Below, piece by piece: positions 41,834 through 48,523 of a stretch of DNA of 54,286 bases. A model generated the notes under the pieces. That model had not been told where the DNA came from. It saw nothing but the letters and a program-made list of their open reading frames with translations, and searched no databases. The position numbers and the translations under genes are program-made. The DNA comes from JBAYSY01 sp041675885. Lineage in GTDB: Bacteria > Pseudomonadota > Alphaproteobacteria > Rhodobacterales > Rhodobacteraceae. The DNA lies in contig JBAYSY010000018.1 in the NCBI GenBank assembly GCA_041675885.1, forward strand, positions 1 through 54,286. Reading direction: 5' to 3'. Within the stretch, counting starts at the first letter, position 1, and each line of letters begins with the position of its first letter.

Positions 41834-43066
41834 TTGGGCAATCAGTTGCGACACGGCCTGATCTCCTGCATCCTTGCGCTTTCCTTCCTGTTGCTGTCGT
41901 CGGTTGATGCCCTGTCGAATGGCCGGGACGCCCCCGGCGCGCAGGGCAATGTCGTGCAGGCGTGGGAACGCGCGCAGCAGCTTGTGCGCGATGCAAGGCC
42001 ACGGGCGGCAATCCCGCTGCTGGAGGGGATCCTGGCCCGGTATCCCGATCAGGCTTCGGTCCATGCGCAACTTGGCGCGGTGTATGTCCAGACAAGGAAC
42101 CATCGACGCGCAAGGCACCATCTGCAACAGGCGCAGGCCGGGAACCTGTCCGCGCAGGAGCAGCAGGGCGTCGCGCGGTTGCTGCGCCGGATGGACCAGA
42201 CACGCGCCGTCGGTTTTTCCTTCACGATCACCCCGCTGTACGAGGCGAACCCGGAACAGCGCACCAGTGCCGACACGATTTTCCTTGGCGGAATACCGTT
42301 CACCCTGGAGGGAGAGGTCGAGCCCAGCTTCGGCATGCAGGCAAGGCTTGGTGTTTCAACCTTTCACATGATCGGCGAAGACCTGGCCTTCACGTCGCAA
42401 ACCACCTTGAACGTCAGGGCGTTTGAAGATGAAAGGCTGAATGACTTCATCCTCCGCAGCCGGGCCGGGCTTTCATTCCATGGGGATATGGGCAGGGAAA
42501 CCGGCGTTGGCATTGTCGCGATGCGGCGCTGGATCGCAAACAAGGGTTTTTCGCATGAGATCGGGCCCTACCTGTCCTATTCCCGCCGCCTGAACCAGAA
42601 AACCCGGTTTGCTGTCCGGTCTGAACAGGTCGCGCTCAGGTATGACAGGCATGACCAGAAGGACGGGTGGCGGAACCGCACCCGTCTGGATATCAGCCAT
42701 GGGTTCGACAACAGGCTTTCCGGCAGGCTGGGGGTTTATGCTTCGCTGACACGCGGGCAGATCGACCGGGAAAGCGGGCTGGAGCTTGGCGTTTCCGGGG
42801 GGCTGAGCTTCAGGTCGGAAGGGGGTCTGATGCTTTCGGCCGATGTATTGGCCATGAATGACCGGCGCGATGGCGCTTCGGCCCTGATCGGCGAGCGGCG
42901 GCGCGATCGTGTCTGGGCCCTTCAGCTGGAGGTAAGCCACGCGCGGTTCGTGCATCGCGGGTTCCGCCCTTCGCTGACGATAAGGCGAGAGGTGCGCAGG
43001 TCGAATCTGCCGGTTGCGAACTACACGAATACCTCGGCCTCGATCTCATTCAGCAGGGCGTTCTGA
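41834..43066 (+). CDS. Slam-like surface lipoprotein assembly modulator (DUF560/SlipAM barrel)
   Basis: An outer-membrane protein of up to 410 residues. A signal peptide (GLISCILALSFLLLSSVDA) leads to a TPR-like helical region (about residues 38-120; AWERAQQLVRDARPRAAIPL, HAQLGAVYVQTRNHRRARHH). A C-terminal beta-barrel follows, with alternating amphipathic strands and a final aromatic residue (SISFSRAF). This is the architecture of Slam proteins, which move lipoproteins to the cell surface. Start codons are unclear: TTG at 41834 or TTG at 41846, both without a good ribosome binding site and just after a hairpin. It is co-directional with the lipoprotein gene. GC is lower than flanking genes. 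Confidence 0.8.
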   Translation: MGNQLRHGLISCILALSFLLLSSVDALSNGRDAPGAQGNVVQAWERAQQLVRDARPRAAIPLLEGILARYPDQASVHAQLGAVYVQTRNHRRARHHLQQAQAGNLSAQEQQGVARLLRRMDQTRAVGFSFTITPLYEANPEQRTSADTIFLGGIPFTLEGEVEPSFGMQARLGVSTFHMIGEDLAFTSQTTLNVRAFEDERLNDFILRSRAGLSFHGDMGRETGVGIVAMRRWIANKGFSHEIGPYLSYSRRLNQKTRFAVRSEQVALRYDRHDQKDGWRNRTRLDISHGFDNRLSGRLGVYASLTRGQIDRESGLELGVSGGLSFRSEGGLMLSADVLAMNDRRDGASALIGERRRDRVWALQLEVSHARFVHRGFRPSLTIRREVRRSNLPVANYTNTSASISFSRAF

Positions 43067-43177
43067 GCGCGGCGGAGACAGGCGCCGGTCTGTGCCGGGT
43101 GATGTGGGACCCCCCGATCTCCAGGGGTTTCGGGCTTCAGGGGTTTCGGGCGTTTCCAATACAGGAAAGGCCGGGGT

Positions 43178-43271
43178 GAGAGGCTGGACAGCGACCCAGA
43201 CGGGGCTCGTTGCGGCTGCTTCCTTCCGGACCTGACCGGGTTGGCGAACTGCCTGCCCGCGCCAGCCTCTC
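43178..43271 (-). ncRNA. ffs: Bacterial small signal recognition particle RNA (4.5S RNA)
   Basis: On the minus strand the hallmark domain IV sequence GGTCAGGTCCGGAAGGAAGC, then AGCCGCAACGAGCC, forms the Ffh-binding helix. The ends GAGAGGCTGG (43271-43262) and CCAGCCTCTC (43187-43178) pair perfectly to close a hairpin of about 94 nt, the alphaproteobacterial size. It binds Ffh and FtsY for co-translational membrane targeting. A well-formed promoter lies immediately upstream, with the predicted start exactly at the first base of the terminal stem. Confidence 0.95.
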
Positions 43272-43278
43272 GCGGGCG

Positions 43279-43307
43279 TATCTAGGGCGGATGGCCGGGC
43301 TTGGCAA
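43279..43307 (-). promoter_or_regulatory. Promoter of the SRP RNA gene
   Basis: On the minus strand TTGCCA (43307-43302), a 17-bp spacer and TAGATA (43284-43279). Seven bases separate the -10 box from the first base of the RNA, as expected for a stable-RNA promoter. It sits between the RNA and the 3' end of the phosphodiesterase gene. Confidence 0.8.
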
Positions 43308-43321
43308 GGGTGCGCGCGTGC

Positions 43322-45184
43322 TTACCCGAACCGCAGCCGGTAGCGCAGGAAACCCGTTTCCGCCGGGCCGATCCGTTCGGTGCCGGGCGCGGGCGGGTGG
43401 GCGGCGGCGCCGGGGCCGGTGTCGAACAGGGCCGAGGTGCCGGGCAGATCGACGAAACGCCAGACCGGATCGGCGGGCGGGGTATAGGCGCCGGTGTCGG
43501 CCAGATAGGCGGCCACGGCCTCGCGCAGGGGCGGGCCGCTGTCATAGACGATCGCCCCCGGCCCGCTGCCGGGAAAACCGCCGCCGCCCACGGCGCGGTG
43601 GCTGCCGGTGGCCAGCACGAATCGGTCCTCCGCCGCCACCGGGCGGCCGCGAAAGCGCAGCCCGCGGATGCGCCCGCCCGGTGGCCGGGTGGGGTCGATA
43701 CGGTAGCTGACGCCCTCGATCAGGTCGAAGTTGTAGGCCGGAATGCCGGGGTCGATCAGCGGCTGGTCGGCGGTGCCGGGCACGATGGTATGAAACGCCG
43801 CCGCCGCATGTTCCAGCCAGGCGCGCAGTTCGGCCCCGCGCAGCACCAGCGCCGAGACCGAGTTGGGATAGGCGCAGAGATCGGCCAGATGCCGCAGCGT
43901 CAGCGCGCCCTGCGGGATGTCGGTGTAATTCGCGGGCCCGCCGCGCCCGCCCGCCCGGAACGGCGCCGCCGCCGCCAGCACCGGAAGCCCGCCGAGGTCC
44001 GAGTCCGCCAGCGCCCCCTCCACATGCCGGATCAGCGCCCGCGCCACCAGCCGCACCGCGCCGCCATCGCCCGCCAGGGCGAAATAGGTGTGCAGCGGCG
44101 CCACCGAATGGCCGGCGGCCCGACGCATGTGGCCGAGCGTCTCGCGGTGGTCGCGCTCGGTCAAAGCCATCAGCGACCGGCAGGGGTCCGCCCCGTTCCC
44201 GGCGACACATTCGGCGCGTCTGGCGGGCAGGGCGCGGCCACGCCCGGAAAGCCGGTGCCAGCCGCGCGGCCCGCGCTCCAGCAGCAGGTCGATTACCCCG
44301 ACATGGCTGCCGCTGTGACCCGGCATCGCCGCGGGAACCCCGTGCAGGGTGCCCGCCGTGACATCGGCCCCGGCAAGCCGGGCGAAGTCCGGGCCGGGAA
44401 AGACCTGATGACTGTGGCCCGCGACCACCGCATCCACCCCGGCCACCCGGGCGAGTTCCAGCGCCGCGTTGCCCGCGCCCTCCGTGCCGGGGTCGATCCC
44501 GCAATGGCAGAGCGCGACCACCACATCCGCCCCGGCGGCGCGCAGTTCCGGCACGATCCGGCGCGCGGTCTCGGTGATCCCGGCCGCCACCGCCCGGCCG
44601 CCGAGATGGCGGTGATCCCATTCGACCACCTGCGGCGGCAGGAATCCGGTGACCGCGACCCGCAACGGCCAGCGCCGCCCCGCGGTATCGACCACCACCC
44701 GGTCGATCATCGCATGGGGGGCGAACAGCGGCGCGCCGCTGCGCGGGTCGAACAGATTGGCGGAAACCAGCGGAAAACAGGCGTCCCGCAGCGCCCGGCC
44801 AAGGAAATCCAGCCCGTAGTTGAATTCGTGATTGCCCAGTGTCGCCCCGTCATAGCCCAGCCGGTTCATCGCCCGGATCATCGGATGCGACCGGCCGGGC
44901 GGCAGGCCGCGCGTCTCGGCCACGAAATCGCCCATCGGGTTGCCTTGCAGAAAGTCGCCGTTGTCGAACAGCAGGCTGTTGGGCGCCGCCGCCCGCAGCC
45001 GGGTGATAAGCCGCGCCGCCAGCGCCAGCCCGGTTCCCGGCGCGGGCCGGTCGGTGCGGTAGTCGTGCGGGTAGATCTGCAAATGCAGGTCGCTGGTGGC
45101 AAGGATACGCAGCATGACCCGCGGCGCGGGCCCGGGATCGGGCATGAGGGGCGGACGCTCAGTCACCGCCACGGACTGCCGCAT
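43322..45184 (-). CDS. 2',3'-cyclic-nucleotide 2'-phosphodiesterase/5'-nucleotidase family protein
   Basis: A metallophosphoesterase of 620 residues. The N-terminal calcineurin-like domain has the metal motifs ATSDLHLQIYPHD, DNGDFLQGNPMGD, LGNHEFNYGLDFL and AGHSHQVFPGP. The C-terminal 5'-nucleotidase domain has LADLCAYPNSVSALVLRGAE, YRIDPTRPPGGRI and GGGGFPGSGPG. It resembles CpdB, but no signal peptide is seen, so it may act in the cytosol or the start may lie elsewhere; the frame opens at 45184. The N-terminal residues MRQSVAVTERPPLMPDPGP precede the conserved VMLRILATSD, where an ATG at 45115 is an alternative. A good promoter lies at 45261-45289. Confidence 0.88.
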   Translation of the reverse strand: MRQSVAVTERPPLMPDPGPAPRVMLRILATSDLHLQIYPHDYRTDRPAPGTGLALAARLITRLRAAAPNSLLFDNGDFLQGNPMGDFVAETRGLPPGRSHPMIRAMNRLGYDGATLGNHEFNYGLDFLGRALRDACFPLVSANLFDPRSGAPLFAPHAMIDRVVVDTAGRRWPLRVAVTGFLPPQVVEWDHRHLGGRAVAAGITETARRIVPELRAAGADVVVALCHCGIDPGTEGAGNAALELARVAGVDAVVAGHSHQVFPGPDFARLAGADVTAGTLHGVPAAMPGHSGSHVGVIDLLLERGPRGWHRLSGRGRALPARRAECVAGNGADPCRSLMALTERDHRETLGHMRRAAGHSVAPLHTYFALAGDGGAVRLVARALIRHVEGALADSDLGGLPVLAAAAPFRAGGRGGPANYTDIPQGALTLRHLADLCAYPNSVSALVLRGAELRAWLEHAAAAFHTIVPGTADQPLIDPGIPAYNFDLIEGVSYRIDPTRPPGGRIRGLRFRGRPVAAEDRFVLATGSHRAVGGGGFPGSGPGAIVYDSGPPLREAVAAYLADTGAYTPPADPVWRFVDLPGTSALFDTGPGAAAHPPAPGTERIGPAETGFLRYRLRFG

Positions 45185-45260
45185 CGGGGCAGGGGCGAGA
45201 GGGGCAGGGGAGGGCGCCGGGAGAAAACATAATGAGACAACCGTTTACGGGAGCAACTTA

Positions 45261-45289
45261 ATGCTATTTCCCGTTCAGGCTGTTGTCAA
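45261..45289 (-). promoter_or_regulatory. Predicted promoter of the phosphodiesterase gene
   Basis: On the minus strand TTGACA (45289-45284), a 17-bp spacer and TAGCAT (45266-45261), in a locally AT-rich patch about 75 bp upstream of the start codon. The -35 box is a perfect consensus match. Confidence 0.7.
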
Positions 45290-45331
45290 CAGGTGCCGCT
45301 GCCGCATGCCGTGTTGGCCGCAAGGGGCAGG

Positions 45332-45440
45332 ATGTCAGAGTGCGACTTTCGCCCGGGGCGCCCGGCCCGGAACAGCCGCTGCCTTCTGTTTCACAATACA
45401 TTTGCCCCGTTCGGCGAAGCCCCCCAACACGTCCGACACA
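45332..45440 (+). repeat. Family 1 dispersed repeat, degenerate copy J
   Basis: Retains GTGCGACTTTCGCCCGGGG, CCGGAACAGCCGCTGCCTTC and TGTTTCACAATACATTTGCC, then CGTTCGGCGAAGCCCCCCAA and CACGTCCGACAC. The right flank is the best match to that of copy H. The left half of the core is lost. It lies in the 384-bp divergent gap upstream of nudC. Confidence 0.65.
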
Positions 45441-45568
45441 TAGCGCCACCGGCATCGCTGCCCCGTCGCCCATGCGGTTTGCACCCGGTTTCGGGCTGTG
45501 CCATGACGGCAGGAGCCGGGGTGGCGCGGGACCACGGGGCGGTGACGGTCAGGGAAGGCAGGAAAGAC

Positions 45569-46555
45569 ATGCGCAACGGCCATAACGTCACCTTCGGCGG
45601 CAGTGCGCGGATCGACCGCGCGGCGCTGCAACGGATCGAAGGGCCGCAGTTCGACGCGCTGTTCGCCAATCCGGCGGCGCGGGTGCTGCCGGTCTGGCGG
45701 GGCCGGCCGCTGGTGACCGGGGCATCGCGCAATGCGCTGGGCTGGCTGCCCCCGGCGCATCCGGCGCTGGCCGGGGCGGGGCTGCGGGTGTTCCTCGGGC
45801 TGGTGGCGGGGGCGCCCGGCACGGCCCCGACGCCGCGCTTCGCCGTCGATCTGTCGGCCTGGCAGCCCGCCGGGGTCGATTCGGCGGCGACGGTGGCCTT
45901 TTTCGACACCTCGGAACAGCCTCATCCGGCGCTGCCGACCGACCACCGCTTTACCGAGTTGCGCGGGGTCATGGTCGGGCTGTCGCCCGAGGATGCCGAA
46001 CTTGCCGCCACCGCGCGGGCGCTGCTTGCCTGGCACGAAAGCCACGGGTTCTGTTCGCGCTGCGGCGCCGAAAGCGCGGCGGCGGCGGCGGGTTGGCAGC
46101 GGCTGTGCCCGGCCTGCGGCGCGCATCACTTTCCGCGCACCGATCCGGTGGTCATCATGCTGGTGCTGCGCGGCAACCGGGTGCTGATGGGCCGCTCGCA
46201 CGGGTGGCCCGAGGGGATGTATTCGCTGCTGGCGGGGTTCGTCGAGCCGGGCGAGACCGTCGAGGCCGCCGTCCGCCGCGAAGTGCGCGAAGAGGCGGGG
46301 ATCGGCATCGGCGCGGTCGAATACCTGACCAGCCAGCCCTGGCCGTTCCCGGCCTCGCTCATGCTGGGGTGCCGGGCCGAGGCGCTGGAGGACGATCTGC
46401 GCATCGACCCGGTCGAGATCGAGGATGCGCTGTGGATCACGCGCGAGGAAATGGTCGAGGTGATGACCGGCCGCCACCCAAGGGTGAAACCGGCGCGGCG
46501 CGGCGCCATAGCGCATTTCCTGGTGTCCGCCTGGCTTGCGGACCAGCTTGATTGA
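45569..46555 (+). CDS. nudC: NAD(+)/NADH pyrophosphatase NudC
   Basis: Nudix hydrolase of 328 residues that cleaves NADH or NAD+ to NMN and AMP and can remove NAD caps from RNA. The zinc ribbon has four Cys (CSRCGAE...CPACGAHHFP). The Nudix box is GFVEPGETVEAAVRREVREE followed by AGI. The diagnostic downstream motif SQPWPFPASLM is present. The ATG at 45569 (MRNGHNVTFGG) has AGGAAAG upstream and was preferred over earlier in-frame starts that would translate the repeat. The SRPBCC gene follows after 55 bp and is probably co-transcribed. Confidence 0.94.
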   Translation: MRNGHNVTFGGSARIDRAALQRIEGPQFDALFANPAARVLPVWRGRPLVTGASRNALGWLPPAHPALAGAGLRVFLGLVAGAPGTAPTPRFAVDLSAWQPAGVDSAATVAFFDTSEQPHPALPTDHRFTELRGVMVGLSPEDAELAATARALLAWHESHGFCSRCGAESAAAAAGWQRLCPACGAHHFPRTDPVVIMLVLRGNRVLMGRSHGWPEGMYSLLAGFVEPGETVEAAVRREVREEAGIGIGAVEYLTSQPWPFPASLMLGCRAEALEDDLRIDPVEIEDALWITREEMVEVMTGRHPRVKPARRGAIAHFLVSAWLADQLD

Positions 46556-46610
46556 AGCAAGAAGGAGCGGCGGCGCCGTCCGCCTGCAAGGACCACCCGA
46601 GGAGAGCGAC

Positions 46611-47075
46611 GTGAAATTTGCCGCACGCGAGGATATCGAGGCCCCGGTCGGGTTCGTCTTCGAAACGCTGACGGATTTCGAACATTTCGAACGCGCGGCG
46701 CTGCGGCGCGGGGCCGAGGTCGTCCGCAAGGACGGGACGAACGGGCCTGAATGGCAGATCGCCTTCGACTGGCGCGGCAAGCGGCGCGAGGCGGTGCTGC
46801 GGCTGGATGAGGCCAGCCGCCCGGGGCTGCTGCGCTTTGGCTTCGCTTCGCGGGTGATCGACGGCGAAAGCCGGGTGGAACTGATCGCGCTCGGCCCGAA
46901 GCGCACGAGGATGTCGGTCTCGACCGAGGTGCGCCCGCGCACGCTTCCGGCGCGGCTGTTCCTGCAATCGCTGAAACTGGCCCGGGCGCGGGTGCTGGGG
47001 CGCTACCGCAAGCGGGTGGGCGAAATTGCCGCGCTGGTGTGCGAACGCTACGCGGCCGGCGGCGCGGTACGCTAG
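46611..47075 (+). CDS. SRPBCC-fold protein
   Basis: A 154-residue START-like (Bet v1) domain protein: REDIEAPVGFVFETLTDFEHFE at the N-terminus, alternating strands in the middle and a long C-terminal helix (RLFLQSLKLARARVLGRYRK). Such proteins bind lipids or other hydrophobic ligands or act as polyketide-cyclase-like enzymes; no specific function can be given. The start is GTG at 46611 with GAGGAGA upstream. It follows nudC on the same strand. Confidence 0.82.
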   Translation: MKFAAREDIEAPVGFVFETLTDFEHFERAALRRGAEVVRKDGTNGPEWQIAFDWRGKRREAVLRLDEASRPGLLRFGFASRVIDGESRVELIALGPKRTRMSVSTEVRPRTLPARLFLQSLKLARARVLGRYRKRVGEIAALVCERYAAGGAVR

Positions 47076-47123
47076 AGCCGTTTCAGAAGAAGTCGACGGG
47101 CTTCGTTCGGTTGGAAATTGCGG

Positions 47124-47286
47124 GGTCTTTGTTGCGTGTCGGTTGGTTTTGCCGAGCGGGGTAAATGTATGGCACGACAGAGGGCAGCGGCCGACCGCTG
47201 CCCGGCGGCGCTTGCGCGCCTTGATTCCGGGCGAAGGTGGGGCGCTTCAGACGGCCCTGCCAACACGCAAGGCAGATACCACCTTT
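47124..47286 (-). repeat. Family 1 dispersed repeat, complete copy K with flanking direct repeat
   Basis: The core GGGCAGCGGCCGACCGCTGC (plus CC) lies at about 47184-47205, followed by GGCGGCGCTTGCGCGCCTTG and ATTCCGGGCGAAGG. The outer inverted ends share TTGCGTGT (47132-47139) and ACACGCAA (47263-47270). The whole unit is bracketed by the 10-bp direct repeat GAAATTGCGG at 47114-47123 and 47287-47296, possibly a target-site duplication. It lies between convergent SRPBCC and HlyD-family genes. Confidence 0.8.
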
Positions 47287-47307
47287 GAAATTGCGGCGGG
47301 GTGGCGG

Positions 47308-48519
47308 CTACTGTTCCACCCGCGCCACGACGCGGGTGCCTTCGCCGACCCGTTCGCCGGGATAGGCCACCACCAAGTCGCCCGGCGCAAGGCCCGCGAC
47401 GATCCCGGCCTCGGTCTGGGTGCGGCGGCCGATCTCGACCTCGCGGAGGGTGGCGGTGCCGTTGTCGATGCGGAACACCGCCCAGCCCTCGCCGTGGCGA
47501 AAGAGCGCGCTGACCGGCACCTGCAACACCTCGGGTTCTTCCCAGACCACGATCCGGGCGAAGACGCGGAAGGCGTCGCCCAGCCCCGGTCGTTCCCCGG
47601 GGGGCGCGTCGAAATCGAGCAGCACCCGCACCCGCTGTTCCTCGATCCCCAGCGCCGAGACGCGGGTGAAGCCGCGCGGATCAACCCGGCGGACCCGTGC
47701 CTCCAGCGGATACGGCCCGCCCCAGCGTTCGATCAGCGCCCGTGCGCCGGGCGCCAGCCCGACCGCATCGGGCGACAGAAGATCGACCTCGATCTCCAGA
47801 TCGGCCAGATCGCCGATGGTCAGCAGATGTTCGCCCGCCTGCACCAGCCGGGCGCTTTCGTTCACCACCGACAGCACGGTGCCCGACTGCGGCGCGACGA
47901 TCTCGGCGCAGCAGGCGTCGATGTCGCCGTTCGCAAGCCGTCCCTCGGGGCCCACAAGCTGCGCCCGGGCGCGGGCCAGCGTCGCCTGATGCATCGACAG
48001 TTCCGAACGCGCCGCCTCCAGCGTCGCGATACGCAGATCCACCGCCTGAAGGCTGTCTTCCAGCAGCCGCTGCGGGATGGTGCCGCGCGCCGCCAGTTCG
48101 CGGTTGCGCACCAGCTGGCTTTCGGCGTGGTCGAGATCGGTCCCGGCCCGGGCAAGGTTGGCCTGCGCCACCTGGACCGCCGCCTCGGCCTCGGCCACCG
48201 CCGCCTCGGCCTGGGCACGGGCGCGGGCGTCCAGGAGCGCGGGCTCGGCCGGGCGGATCACCGCCACCACGGTCTTGCCCCGTTCCACCGCATCGCCCAC
48301 ATCGACGGGAGAGCGCAGCGCCGTGCCCGAGATCGGCGCGGTGACCAGATAGGGCTCGCGCACCCGGGTCACCCCTTCGGCCGCCACGGTGCCCTGCATC
48401 GGCCCCAGCCGGGCCTCGGCCATGTCCACCGTTACCGGCTCGGGGCGGAAGGCCCAGAACAGCGCGCCCGCCACCGCAAGCGCGGCGACGGCGGAGATGA
48501 CGGCGGTTCTTGTGTTCAT
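47308..48519 (-). CDS. HlyD/RND-type membrane fusion (periplasmic adaptor) protein
   Basis: A 403-residue adaptor. A single N-terminal membrane anchor (VISAVAALAVAGALFWAF) is followed by a lipoyl/beta-barrel part (EPYLVTAPISGTALRSPVDV), a long Ala-rich coiled-coil hairpin (about residues 100-190) and the returning half (IVAPQSGTVLSVVNESARLV). It links the inner-membrane ABC exporter to an outer-membrane duct. It is last in the ATPase-permease-adaptor operon, four bases after the permease stop. The exported substrate is unknown, and no TolC-like gene is adjacent. Confidence 0.88.
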   Translation of the reverse strand: MNTRTAVISAVAALAVAGALFWAFRPEPVTVDMAEARLGPMQGTVAAEGVTRVREPYLVTAPISGTALRSPVDVGDAVERGKTVVAVIRPAEPALLDARARAQAEAAVAEAEAAVQVAQANLARAGTDLDHAESQLVRNRELAARGTIPQRLLEDSLQAVDLRIATLEAARSELSMHQATLARARAQLVGPEGRLANGDIDACCAEIVAPQSGTVLSVVNESARLVQAGEHLLTIGDLADLEIEVDLLSPDAVGLAPGARALIERWGGPYPLEARVRRVDPRGFTRVSALGIEEQRVRVLLDFDAPPGERPGLGDAFRVFARIVVWEEPEVLQVPVSALFRHGEGWAVFRIDNGTATLREVEIGRRTQTEAGIVAGLAPGDLVVAYPGERVGEGTRVVARVEQ

Positions 48520-48523
48520 GGCG

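Noticed and set aside
43114..43155. Short tandem repeat CAGGGGTTTCGGGC downstream of the SRP RNA
   Set aside because: Only two copies of about 16 bp with no stem-T-run; too little to call a terminator or a functional repeat.
43301..45232. An open frame of about 643 codons opposite the phosphodiesterase gene
   Set aside because: It mirrors the codon structure of the real gene, has low-complexity composition, and would also run over the SRP RNA promoter; no ribosome binding site.
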